A DNA stretch of 64,000 bases from Mytilus californianus. Its lineage: Eukaryota; Mollusca; Bivalvia; Mytilida; Mytilidae. The position numbers and the translations under genes are program-made. Location of the stretch: positions 16,579,001 through 16,643,000 of the forward strand of contig NW_026262690.1 of NCBI RefSeq assembly GCF_021869535.1, given 5' to 3'. Of the stretch, positions 1 to 11,240 are shown piece after piece (position 1 is the first letter of the stretch; each line of letters opens with the position of its first letter). The notes below the pieces were generated by a model. The model worked only from the letters and a program-made list of their open reading frames with translations. It made no database searches and was not told the origin of the DNA.

Positions 1-1974
1 TTGCAGGAATAACACAGGTTTCCATGGAATGTCTTCATATTAAATCATGGTCTTATAATTTCTTTCCAAGTATCAGATCATTAGTTTAAATGTGTCAACA
101 TTTGTCAACGGTCAGTTATTCATACATTTACAAGAACTTGCAGGTAACCTTTTTCACAACACAAGAACTTGAAGAAAAAGTAAAACAAAAAATAAAAACA
201 TTTTATAGAAAAGAAAGAATGAGTCGTTAGTTCATCAGTAGTGTATGCCTAATGTAAAATAAAGTAAATATGCAATTTATGACACACATTCTGCAAGAAA
301 AAAGAACTTTCAAAAATGGCTTTTAATTTCGAAAGCATGTATGTAACAACTACCTAATAAAGTGCTTGGATGATACAAAAAGTACAGATACTGAGCTTTC
401 GAATGATATATAATATAGCCGTGTGTAAGGTGGTTGCATTAAAGTCGTTTACCAAGAGGCTTTTGTAAAATGTCAATAGCCTAAAAATAGTGTGTTAAAC
501 ATGTGTAATGTATTAACAACATTCATTTACTTATTGACATTTTTATTATATTCAATTCGAGGCTTACTGCAGAAATAAATCGATGTAGTATGATTATAGT
601 ACCCTATTCCCGATTATGACATATTAACTGGATAATGGATTTGTATGACGGGTGATTCATGCATAGCAGGCTTACTCTATCAATGCACCTGATTTCGTTC
701 AGTAAACTCATGTCGCCTTAAGATAGAAGTTTACCAATATTCCATTCTCGTGAATATTAAATCTGTATTATTTGCCTAATTCTCTTTTTTAAGACCGAAC
801 GAAATAATATAAAACTATACAAGTCAAAAGCGTAAAATTATATTCATTGACAGATTACATTTTCCTGAGTTTTTGATGTATTGATTAAAAATGAAAGACG
901 GAAAAAATCATTTGTTTAACACTTAATTGTATTACAATGGTATCCAATGTTTAGAATTCTTTTGGTGTGTTTTTTCTTAATTCTTATTTATCAACCATTT
1001 GGACGATTCCAATAGTTTTAAGTTTGATAATGATAATCATGACCGGCACGGCGATTTCAAAAGAAAGGTGAAGGTTGAATATAAAAGAAGTGTTCGGATT
1101 GATGTTTGATTAATTTGCACTGATTAACGCTGTGGATGCCATCAGTGGAACAGGAGCTGTTTATCCATTCAGAGCACATGAGTTCACTCTCGTTTTTTAT
1201 GGAGTGAGTATTACTTAATCTTTTGTTTTCTGCGCAGTGTTTTGTGTATTGTTGTATACCTTTTGGTATAGAACTACTAATTCGGGCCCAGTCAGATAAA
1301 ACATACAAGAAGAGGTACATGCTTTAAACATAAAAGTGCCTACGCATAGCTGTAACTTTGTAAATAAGTAAAATATGTTGGTAATTTTGGTATTAAACGA
1401 AACTTAAATGATTAACAATCACTGTAGAACCCATGTTGAAAGTTTCTTTTGAATATTAAAAAAAAAATTAAGTTAAAAAACTGGATATAGTTGCCCTGTT
1501 CTCAAATCAGAAATTCCTGTTTTGCACTACCAAACTTTCTGGAACTGGTGCGGTCTAATATGCAATTAATGGTATGTTGCATCTTTTGGCAAAAACCAGT
1601 ATTAGGTATAGCTTAGACATGAAATGAAAGTAATTTTATTCAAATTTAAGACTTGAAATTGCTATCTTTAACATAGCAACCAGTGGGATTATTAATTAGT
1701 GGTGTTTCGTAAGTTTTTTTTTTAAATTTTGGCCATGATGTTGTTTGTTTTGGTTGAACTTGAAGTTTTTGATTGTACCCATTGGTATCTTTTTCATCTT
1801 TTCAAAGTCTTATAGAAATGAACAAATTGTAAAAATCTGTTCGGAAGGGCTTTGCTAATCAGATTAGCACGAAGCACAATAAAAATATTACACTAAGACA
1901 AAACACAAATTCTGATCTCTAAGTACTCATTGTTCCTGAAAGTTAGGTCAAAGCCAATTTCAACTTATTAGTCT
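1..1974. other. A+T-rich DNA, no gene recognised
   Basis: I see no reading frame with protein-like composition, no RNA gene and no clear repeat here. The sequence is A+T rich with homopolymer runs. The short open frames look random. It could be intergenic or intronic. Confidence 0.6.
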
Positions 1975-2112
1975 GTAGTTTTCTATGTTGTGTTTTATGT
2001 ACTGTTGTTTGTCTGGGTTTTTTTTTTCTTTTGATATTGCGTTGTCAGATTATTTTCGACTTATGAGCTTGAATGTCACTTTGGTATCTTTCGCCTCTCT
2101 TTTATTAATTTA
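1975..2112 (+). mobile_element. Orphan 3' tail of the YIDD reverse-transcriptase family
   Basis: This stretch runs from 'tttctatgttgtgtttta' through 'ttcgacttatgagcttga' to 'ctttggtatctttcgcct'. It matches the 3' non-coding tail of the degraded Penelope-related element at 39,701-41,040 (opposite strand), and also 9,688-9,843 and 16,225-16,390. There is no coding sequence. I read it as a severely 5'-truncated retrocopy. The open frame across it is the tail read as protein, not a gene. Confidence 0.65.
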
Positions 2113-4129
2113 CCATGCTTTTCAGACTAACACATTAATCAGTACACATCCAACTGATTTAGTGTACAAACGTCCTCTAAAGACTGAGAAAGGCATCATC
2201 TTGTGCAATGCATAAAACATTTTTTCAAAGACAGTCGCATATAATTCCATTATATTAACAACAATGTGTGAGCAAAACAAACAGACATAGTAGGTAAAAA
2301 TGTCAACAATAAACAAATAAGATTATTGACCATATCTTTTATCAAGGTGTATGTATTCATTATATTGAAACTATAATTTCCTCTCTCACTTTTCTAGGAA
2401 CAAATCGATATGATACAAAACAGTACAAATTAAGAAAATAAAATTAACTAGAAGGCAATAATAAGGCCAACAGAAATATCAAGGACATACCACAATAATA
2501 AACATGTTCTTTGTATGAAATGGAAATTAACGATAAATACAATATGATGAAAAACTGTTATTTCCAATGTGAAGTGCTTCATAATTACCTTATTCTTATA
2601 TTTTGTAGAAAAACAAATTCCAAAAACATTTGTTTTTCACTAGCTTATTTAACGATTCTATCCATTTTTGTAACTGCTAGGATTTTTTCTTTTCAGCAAG
2701 ATTTCCCCTGAAAATCTGTTCTAATTTACTACGAAAATAATCAATTTAGAGTGTCTTTTATAGTTCTCAACAATTAAAGATATGAGTTTAAAAATATTTC
2801 TGACTAGGTTATTCCAAAAAATATTTTTAGGATTTTACAATTTAGAAATTTTATCTCTGTGCTGTGTACCATTCAAGTACGGTACAGTTGAATGGCGAAT
2901 CTCAAATTTTACAAAAAGGACAGAAGACACCAGGGTCAAACATAACCAACAAAATAATGATCAACATAACAATACACAGAAAAAAAACAACATTTCGAAG
3001 TAGCCTTTTAAAGAAAGTGGAGAATAACAAAAACAATTTGGCAAGAACATTGGTGTTCTAGAAGGGTACGTAGCTTTTAACTAAGAACAAACCGCTATGG
3101 TATCAAATTTAAAAAAGATAATTAGGCCATATGCCGAATATGGTATTTTGGTAAAGGTGAAATGAAACTGGATTTTATAATGTTATACATAATAGGTTGA
3201 TCACTATGAAGTCTATGGTGACACATATATTCCAAAATCAACCAAATTATGAATATGTGTAATTATCTAAAAGATATTACAATTAAAACTATAGGATTAT
3301 ATTGTCAACGTCTTGGAACAAAATGTATTTATTTCCTTATCATGTAATTCTTTTTCAACTGGTGTTCTCCTTAACTGCAGAAGATAAACTGCCAGTTAAA
3401 AGGGTTTTTTAATCATCATTTGATAGCGGTTTTCTAATCTTGGACCCATTTCAATTTTACTTCTAGTTAACAATAACTAACTATTGTCGTACTGTAAACG
3501 GAAAAATCCACTAGAATATGTCTGTGTTTGAATAAAGATCGGAATATCATTCATAATTAGTTTCAGTTTCAATAATAGAATAGACTTATATAGAAATTAC
3601 TGACACATAATACAATTATGTCTGCAACCGATTTCTAAAAACATCATGATTGCTAAAAAATGTATTTCACGAGCATCATAAAAAGAATTCATTTGATAAG
3701 AACAAGCCAAAAGCAATATCGAAGTGAAAGTACGATACTAGCTTTCATTGAACAAATCAATAGCCCTAACTAAAGTACAACAAATGTCAGACCAGTATTA
3801 ATATAAAATATATTTGTATTCATTCATTCTGATCGATTTTATAATTATTTTTTAATTCTTTCGTTCTGATCGAATTTATAGTTATAATATATAAATAGTT
3901 GAATTTGTTATTATCGTTTATATATAATTAAAATAGAAAATCATGGTTTAGTTTTCTTGAAGACTACAGTGTGCACATATTGCACGTAAGACTAACTCGT
4001 AGATACAAAAATCTTAAAATAAGATAACACCTTAACATGTATCTTCCATTTGATTTTCTGTGATGCGTTCAGTGACGTTATAATTGACCTAATCCCCGAC
4101 CTCATGGTTCATTGTCAACATATGTATAA
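2113..4129. other. A+T-rich DNA, no gene recognised
   Basis: Only short, low-complexity open frames are present. Around 3,815-3,895 a small imperfect direct repeat ('ttctgatcga') sits in A+T-rich sequence. I recognise nothing else. Confidence 0.55.
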
Positions 4130-5455
4130 TGACAGCTCTTTGTAGTTTGTTTGTCATATTATCATACGTCTAGTGGCATTTTTCTAGAACGCTTAAAGTA
4201 CATATGTGGTTACAGTTCACAATACTTTTATTGTCTTATGTCTAGTGACATTTCTCTAGAAAGTTTAAAGTAAATTTTTGATTACAACTCAAAGAATTGG
4301 TTTGTCTCATGTCTGGTGACATTTCTCTAGAAATTTTAAGGTAAATGTTTGATTTTAAATCACAATATTTTGTTTTCCTCGTATCTGTTAACATTTCTCT
4401 AAAAGTTTAAGGTATATGTTTGGTTACAGTTCAAAACATTTTGATCGCATCATGTCTAGTGACATTTTCTAGAACGTTTAAGGTATATATTTGGTTACAG
4501 CTCATACTATTTGGTTTGTCTCATGTCTGGTGACATTTCTCTAGAAATGTTAAGGTAAATGTTTGGTTTTAGATCACAGTATTTTGTTTGCTTCGTGTCT
4601 GTTGACATTTCTCTAAAAAGTTTAAAGTAAATGTTTGGTTACAGCTCTCAATATTTTGATTGTCTTATGTCTAGTGACATTACTCTAGAAAGTGTTAAGC
4701 ATATGTTTGGTTACAGCTCACAATATTTGGTTTGTCTCATGTCTAGTGACATTACTCTAGAAAGTAAAAAGCAATATGTTTGGTTACATCTCACAATATT
4801 TGGTTTGTCTCATGTCTGGTGACATTTCTCTAGAAATTTTAAGGTACATATGTGGTTACAGTTCACAGTATTTTGATTGTCTTATGGCTAGTGACATTGC
4901 TCTAGAAACTTTAAGGTAAATGTTTGGTTTTAGATCACAATATTTTGTCTGCCTCGTGTCAGTTGACATTTCTCTAAAAAGTTTAAGTTAAATGTTTGGT
5001 TACAGCTCTCAATATTTTGATTGTCTTATGTCTAGTGACATTACTCTAGAAAGTGTAAAGCATATGTTTGGTTACAGCTCACAATATTTGGTTTGTCTCA
5101 TGTCTGGTGATATTTCTCTAGAAATTTTAAGGTAAATGTTTGGTTTTAGATCACAATATTTTGTTTGCCTCGTGTCTGTTGACATTTCTCTAAAAAGTTT
5201 AAGGTAAATGTTTGGTTATAGCTCTCAATATTTTGATTGTCTTATGTCTAGTGACATTACTCTAGAAAGTGTAAAGCATATGTTTGGTTACAGCTCACAA
5301 TATTTGATTTGTCTCATGTCTGGTAACATTAGAAATTTTAAGGTAAATGTTTGGTTTTAGATCACAATATTTTGTTTTCCTCGTGTCTGTTGACATTTCT
5401 CTAAAAGTTTAAGGTATATATTTGTTTACAGCTCACAATATTTTGTTTGTCTCAT
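4130..5455. repeat. 72-bp satellite array, about 18 monomers, trimeric higher-order unit
   Basis: The 'gacatt' box recurs at about 4174, 4245, 4316, 4388, 4459, 4530, 4602, 4675, 4747, 4819, 4891, 4963, 5035, 5107, 5178, 5251, 5323 and 5390, a spacing of 71-73 bp apart from one 67-bp step. Most monomers carry 'ctctagaaa' or 'ctctaaaaa'. Three monomer types alternate. A has 'tctggtgacatttct' and 'ggttttagatcac'. B has 'ctgttgacatttct' and 'acagctctcaat'. C has 'ctagtgacattactct' and 'acagctcacaat'. The order A-B-C repeats from 4316 to the end with few breaks: an extra C at 4747 and an A/C hybrid at 4891. The open frame at 4631-4822 is the satellite read as protein. Confidence 0.93.
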
Positions 5456-5499
5456 GGGGCAGTAAAATTTTATTTATCTGATTATAAAGTTCTAATGAA

Positions 5500-5740
5500 T
5501 ATTACCTGTACAATAGAAAAGAAAGCATACGGGGTATTCATCCATTACCACAAATCTGTACATGTACAGCAAAAAAAAAAGCACAAACAGAAAATTAACA
5601 GCGTTTATATTGCTGTTCTTCAACTTAAAGTCACAATGAGGCTTTCAACACGGAGCAAACAAAAACTCACACCTCACTGCAAGTTTAGGATGGCCGTAAG
5701 ACCAGACAATATAAGTAGGTATAAATGATTTATGATTGCG
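5500..5740. repeat. Fragment of a dispersed repeat shared with 45,380-45,480
   Basis: The segment with 'cggggtattcatccatta' followed by 'cagcaaaaaaaaaagcac' resembles 45,385-45,450, which has 'tggggtatccatccatga' and then 'cagcaaaaacacaaaaag'. Both lie in A-rich sequence. The 93-residue open frame starting in this region has no recognisable domain, and I do not call it a gene. Confidence 0.4.
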
Positions 5741-6945
5741 ATTGCGATGGCGATGAACAAAAAATCTAAAAGTTTGGAAATAATGTTGCATTGGTGGTAG
5801 TAACCGTTTTATTTATCTGCATGTTTTCATTTAAAAGATGTAAAAAATTTCCGTTCGTAATAAAATCTTTGTTATGAAGCGTGTGCATATCTTTATGAGT
5901 GGTTTGCTTGTTTGCGTTCTCAAAAATCACGCAAAAAATACAGCAGGATGGATGTGTTCTAGTATTTAATTTCTATTGAAATTCAAAGTGTTCCACTAGT
6001 AAATATTTTCTATTGTAATGAAAGGCAATTTATCAAGTATACACTTAACTGTATCCTCGTTTTATGATCTCTTATGTTTCTATCTCAGATATATATCGTT
6101 AAAACTATCACCAGCACATAACAAAATATTAAACAAACGTATGCTCGATCAAAGACAATGACATTTTCGTCCAATCAGAGAACAGATCGGCGACAACATC
6201 CACACTTTTACCTTAGTTAAGCATTAATGAGATAAAAAAAGTAACGAAATCGACGATATCATCGGCTGCGTTGCAAAAGAGTATTCACCCCCTTTTTCCA
6301 ATTTTCCACACACTTACCTACACAAAATGAATGGTTGGTGCCTAAAATGGATAATAACTTTATTCAAGGTTAGATGTTATTTATCTTTAATGGGATTTTG
6401 AGTATAAATCTTATGAAAGATAACTATGATTGCTTCCTTTGTACTATTTCCATTAGCAATTATCTAATGAGAAAATACCAAAACCACAAAGACATCAAAC
6501 AAAGTAAAATTGATGTGGATTTACAAATATTTCAGTTGATCGGGTAGGCTTCTGAGATGTAAACATAATATCCGTTCTTCAGTTATATTATCCATATCAA
6601 ATGTTAACATTCGAAGTTCATCCCCCTCTTGTGTACAAATATAATGATGATTGTTTCTTAATTTAAAGCGATTGATGGATAATAATTACAATATTATCAT
6701 AAAAATATCAAATATTCACATCTAGTATAGTTAATATAGTATTAGTATGCTTTCCTCCTACAACCCAAACAAACAACCAGAGGTTTAACATTCACTTGTA
6801 TGAGTCAGCAAGTAACTCATGTATTTGACAGTTTATTGGGCAATGCATAAATGCAAAAACAATCAAGATGGCGAATTGCGAAATTTGTACTAATTAAGAA
6901 TAAAAATTGTTCTCATATAAAAGTAAACAATATATACATTGTATA
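5741..6945. other. No gene recognised
   Basis: A+T-rich sequence without protein-like reading frames or clear repeats. Confidence 0.5.
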
Positions 6946-6949
6946 TATA

Positions 6950-7515
6950 TACTAAATCCCTAACGGGATGGATTGTACTTGATTTTCATATGATGAAGAC
7001 ATAATCTTTCAATCAGTTTAATTGAGGTCTGGAGCTGGCATGTCAGTAACTGCTAGTAGTCCTTTGTTCATTTATGTATCATTGTCATTTTGCTTAGTTT
7101 CTTTTGTTACCTATTCTGAAATCGGACTCGGACTTCTTTTAAACTGAGTTTTACTGTGTTTATTGCTATGTGTTTCTTTATTGTACACTGGCTAGAGGTA
7201 TAAGGGGAGGGTTGAGATCTCACAAAACATATTTAACTCCGCCACATTTTTTCGCCTGTCCCAAGTCAGGAGCCTCTGGCCTTTGTTAGTCTTGTATGTT
7301 TTTTAATTTTAATTCATTTATATGTTTTGGAGTTTAGTGTGACATCCATTTTCACTGAACTAGTACACAATTTTATTTAGGGGCCAGCTGAGGACCACCT
7401 CCGGGTGCGGGATTTTCTCGCTGCGTTGAAGACCCATTGGTGGCCTGCGGCTGTTGTCTGCTTTTTGGTCGGGTTGTTGTTTCTTTGACATATTCCCCAT
7501 TTCCATTATTAATCT
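6950..7515 (+). mobile_element. Dispersed repeat family R-B, near-full copy 1
   Basis: This 565-bp stretch starts near 'ccctaacgggatggattg' and ends near 'cattccccatttccatt'-type sequence ('catattccccatttccat' here). It is closely similar over its whole length to 60,795-61,360 in the same orientation. A shorter diverged copy lies inverted at 38,535-38,845. It holds no coding capacity. Defined ends and dispersed copies suggest a non-autonomous retroelement or an element's 3' portion. The family name is not known to me. Confidence 0.8.
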
Positions 7516-7784
7516 TATTTGTACAACAAGATAATAATTAATGAAAAACATGAAACGATAATACAATAATACAGAATACAATAGATTGGTCTTAGAAGCA
7601 GTCAACTATGCCATCAGGTAAGATGTAATGAAATAAATCTTTGTTATAAAGGCCAAGCACTTGGCAAAACATAGAAAATATGAGTTTAATGCATACCCAT
7701 TTGGTAAATAACAGTCATAACTGCTGTTCAAAAGAGGTTTATGTGAACACAAAATTGTACAATTTGCCATATGAGCTATATCTA

Positions 7785-8510
7785 TGTCTAAACTAACAGT
7801 AAAAATACTGAATGTGAAAAATTAAATTTGAACAGTACTAAGAAGTGTTTCAATACTAGCTCAAGCAAATACTGATAATTACTCATTAAGACAATGTCCT
7901 TGTTAACAATTTTAACAGCAACTTTATTTCAATATTCACATTCAATATCAAGATACTTTCAAATGAATAAAACAAACAAACAGTGAAAATGCTGAATGTG
8001 ATGAATAATATTTGAACAGTTCTAAGTAGTGATACAATATCAACCCAAGCAAGAACTGCAAAAGAAAGATTAAGACAATGTCCATGTCAACATTTTTTGT
8101 TACAATAACTTTATTACAACATTCACCTTCAATAATAAGCTGCTTTCAAAAACATAAAACAAATAAACGGTAAAAATACTGAATGTGACAAATAATATTT
8201 AATCAGTTCTAAGTGGTGATACAATACAAGCCAAAGCAAGTACTTCAAAATACGCATTAATGCAATGTCCTCGTTAACAAATTTTACAGCAACTTTCTTA
8301 AACTATTCACCTTGAACAATAAGTTGCATTCATGTGAACGCTGAATGTGACAAATGATATTTAAACAGTTCTAAGTAGTAAAATAATACCAGCACAAGCA
8401 AGTACTGCAAAATAAACATAAAGACAATGTTCATGTCAACAATTTTTACAGCAACTTTACTACAATATTAAGCTTCAATAAAAAGCTGCTTTCATATATA
8501 TATATATATA
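7785..8510. repeat. Tandem array, four copies of a ~185-bp unit
   Basis: The box 'ctgaatgtga' recurs at 7809, 7992, 8179 and 8341. Each is followed by 'acagttctaagtagtg'-like sequence, 'caagcaagtactgcaaaa'-like sequence, 'gacaatgtcc..gt..aacaatttt' and 'cagcaactttattacaatatt'-like sequence. The last unit is shortened, which explains the 162-bp spacing. The array ends in a (TA)n run at about 8,496-8,510. It is non-coding. Confidence 0.88.
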
Positions 8511-8900
8511 AAACGAACTAGACCAGCAAGAAAAATTAACAAATGTATGGGTAAGCGATGAAATTAAGCATGCATTTTGTAATAAAGACTTAACGGTCCA
8601 AGCAGTTAAATTTGGTTAAATTAGCATGATAGCCTTCTGCTATGAAACTTTTCTGGAGAATTTTAGAAAAAAAAAAGCTTTAAATAATTTTTATCCACCG
8701 GTCAAAACATGGTCTATATATAATGTATATTTAGATATCAAATTCAATTGACCAAAACACATGGTATATATAAGTAATACATATTGACCAAATTAGTGGT
8801 CTATTACCAAACTTTACTGACAAGTTACATAGTCTATTACCTACATATATTGACCAAATACACGGTCTATAAGTAACATTTACAGAACAAATACATAGTT

Positions 8901-9030
8901 CGGTGTGAGCCAAGGCTCCGTGTTGAAGGTCGTACTTTGACCTATGATTGTTAACTTTTTATACATTGTGACATGGATTGTGAGTTGTCTCACTGGCACT
9001 CAGACCACATCTTCTTATTTCTATAACCAA
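8901..9030 (+). mobile_element. Dispersed repeat family R-A, 3' fragment
   Basis: It begins with 'gttcggtgtgagccaagg' and ends with 'gaccacatcttcttattt'. It is the 3' terminal part of the family also seen at 9,926-10,192, 18,517-19,070, 20,315-20,440, 26,520-26,990 and 30,150-30,245. It sits inside the minisatellite, so it inserted after the array formed. Confidence 0.8.
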
Positions 9031-9687
9031 AATTTATTGACCAAAAACATGGCTTATAAGTATTATCTATTGACCAAATACATGGGCTGTTACCAACGTA
9101 TTGACCAAATATATAGTTTAAAAGTAACATGTAATGACTAAATACATGATCTGTTGCCAACGTGTTGACCAAATACATATTTAAGAGTAATACCTATTGA
9201 ATAAATACACGTACATGGTTATTTAAAACGTATATATCTAAAACATCATATTCTTTTGCCCAAATACATGGTCAAACGCAAAAGTTTTTATCTAAAATTC
9301 ATATTCTATTTAACAAATACATGGTCTACGAAAAATGAATATATCCAAAATCATATACTATAGAACAAATAAATGCTACATGAAATGAATATATCTAAAA
9401 TTTATATTCTATTGAACAAATACATGGTTTACATAAAATGTATATATCTAAAACATCATATTCTTTTGACAATTTACATGGTTTACATAAAATGTATATA
9501 TCTAAAACATCATATTCTTTTGACAATTTACATGGATTACATAAAACGAATATATCTAAATATCATATTCTATTGAACAAACACCTGGTCTACATAAAAT
9601 GTATATATCTAAAAAGTGTATTCTAGTGATTAAAAAAATGGTGTATTACCAACATAATTGACCAAATACATGGTCTAAAGTAATCTT

Positions 9688-9843
9688 GGTATGGTTCGTG
9701 TTGCTCAGTCTTTAGTTTTCTATGTTGTTTTTTGTGTACTATTGTTTGTCTGCTGATCTTTTTTCTTTTTTAGCCATGGCGTTGTCAGTCTATTTTCGAC
9801 TTATGAGTTTGAATGTCACTTTGGTATCTTTCGACTCTCTAAT
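9688..9843 (+). mobile_element. Orphan 3' tail of the YIDD reverse-transcriptase family
   Basis: It starts at 'ggttcgtgttgctcagtc' and ends at 'ttggtatctttcgactct'. It closely matches, in inverted form, the tail of the element at 39,701-41,040. Minisatellite flanks it directly on both sides, which gives clean insertion boundaries at about 9,688 and 9,843. Confidence 0.78.
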
Positions 9844-9925
9844 ATATATTGACCAAATACATGATCTGTAAATAACATCTATTAAAACATTATCTGGTAT
9901 AACATATGTTGACCCAAAACATGGT

Positions 9926-10192
9926 AATCTGATGTTCAGTAGTTGTCGTTTGTTGATGTGGTTCATAAGTGTTTCTTGTTTCTCGTTTTTTATATAGATT
10001 AGACCGTTGGTTTTCCCGTTTGAATGGTTTTACACTAGTAATTTTTTTGGGGCCCTTTATAGTTTACTGTTCGGTGTGAGCCAAGGCTCCGTGTTGAAGA
10101 CCGTACTGTGACCTATAATGGTTTACTTTTATAAATTTTGACTTGGATGGAGAGTTGTCTCATTGGCACTCATACCACATCTTCTTATATCT
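9926..10192 (+). mobile_element. Dispersed repeat family R-A, longer copy
   Basis: This copy runs from 'gttcagtagttgtcgttt' through 'ttggttttcccgtttgaa' and 'gttcggtgtgagccaagg' to 'cataccacatcttcttat'. It is the inverted counterpart of 18,517-18,790. It inserted at the right edge of the first minisatellite block. No coding capacity is seen. Confidence 0.82.
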
Positions 10193-10214
10193 ATTTATAT
10201 ACATTGTATTGTAA

Positions 10215-10545
10215 ATAAAGGCAACAGTAGTATACCGCTGTTTCAAAGTCATAACTCGATTGAGAGAAAACAAATCCGGGTTGCAAACTAAAAGCGAGGG
10301 AAACACATCAACTATAAGAGGAAAACAACGAAATAACAGAACACAGAAGTGCAATAAAAATAAACAACAATGCAACATTCATAGAAACGAACTATTAAAT
10401 AACAACTGCCATATTCCTGACTTGGTACAGGACATTTTAAGAAAAAATGGTGGGTTGAACCTGGTTTTGTGTCTAGCCAAACCTCTGCGCTTTATGGCAA
10501 TGTTAAATATACCGCTAAAATGACAACATTACATGAGGCGAACAG
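10215..10545 (-). mobile_element. Dispersed repeat family R-D
   Basis: It contains 'ggcaacagtagtataccg', 'caaatccgggttgcaaac', 'aaaatggtgggttgaacc' and 'ggcaatgttaaatatacc'. The same blocks occur in reverse order and complement at 32,100-32,530. It adjoins the R-A copy that ends at 10,192. The 87-residue open frame across it is the repeat read as protein. Confidence 0.75.
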
Positions 10546-11240
10546 AGTACAAATAAATGCAAAAACACCAAAGACAGAGAAATACATAAATAAATAATAT
10601 AATAGTCCATTTCGACATGTTAACCACAGAATAACAACGAATAACTAAAATAGTTAGGACATTACACAAAAACAGCTTAATAAAATTACGAAACGTGTGC
10701 CTGTAACACGAATGGATCAACGCCACAAAAAGTAACGTTACAGGTAAGTTTAAAAAAATTGGATATAAATGAAGATTAGGTTTCTGATTATGTTATTTGA
10801 TTTATTTTATAACAATTACAAGAATATTAATATAGAATTGTGTTAGTAATAGTGCAACTAACTATGTCGGCCTTTCTTCCAAATCAAACTGTGTAAAACA
10901 AATAAATCCTGTGCACATAGTTGCTTTAAACTAAAATCATACAAATGAACTTGGTGATTAATTATATTTACTTTACATACGAAAATAAAATAAAAGATAG
11001 AATCACAACTAGAAACGATAAGACACAGAACAATATCCGATCAGAATTACAAATAAAACTTCGTAACTAAATACATGAACGCTGGATAAACAAATACCGA
11101 GACATGTCTTATAGCAATGTGAATTAACACTCAGTAAAACAGTCATATTCGGGAATAGGTCACGTTCGGTACGTAAAAGACCAGACGACGTTAATGGTAA
11201 ACCATAATCTAAGACGTGAAAACATGTAACGCTAATTATC
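10546..11240. other. Insertion-derived or unique DNA between the two minisatellite blocks
   Basis: I recognise no gene or repeat here beyond a possible continuation of R-D at the left edge. The minisatellite stops at about 9,925 and resumes at about 11,241, so R-A, R-D and this segment all lie inside what was probably one array. Confidence 0.45.

Larger units (their letters stand above)
8690..9925. repeat. Degenerate 'gaccaaatacatgg' minisatellite, part 1
   Basis: Units of about 32-34 bp read 'attgaccaaatacatggt' followed by 'ctataagtaacat' or 'ctgttaccaacat'. At 9,421-9,540 a 54-bp unit ('tacatggtttacataaaa' plus 'tctaaaacatcatattct') repeats almost exactly at 9,421, 9,475 and 9,529. The array is broken by younger insertions at 8,901-9,030 and 9,688-9,843 and continues beyond 11,241. 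Open frames here (for example 9,373-9,626) are satellite translations. Confidence 0.9.

Noticed and set aside
4631-4822. 63-residue open frame with internal repeats
   Set aside because: It is the 72-bp satellite read in a frame that stays open because 72 is divisible by three. The peptide repeats with the satellite.
9373-9626. Overlapping open frames rich in Ile, Tyr and Lys
   Set aside because: They are translations of the 54-bp minisatellite unit in two frames.
10260-10523. 87-residue basic open frame
   Set aside because: It coincides with the R-D repeat, and the inverse copy at 32.2 kb is open on the other strand in a different way, so there is no conserved protein.
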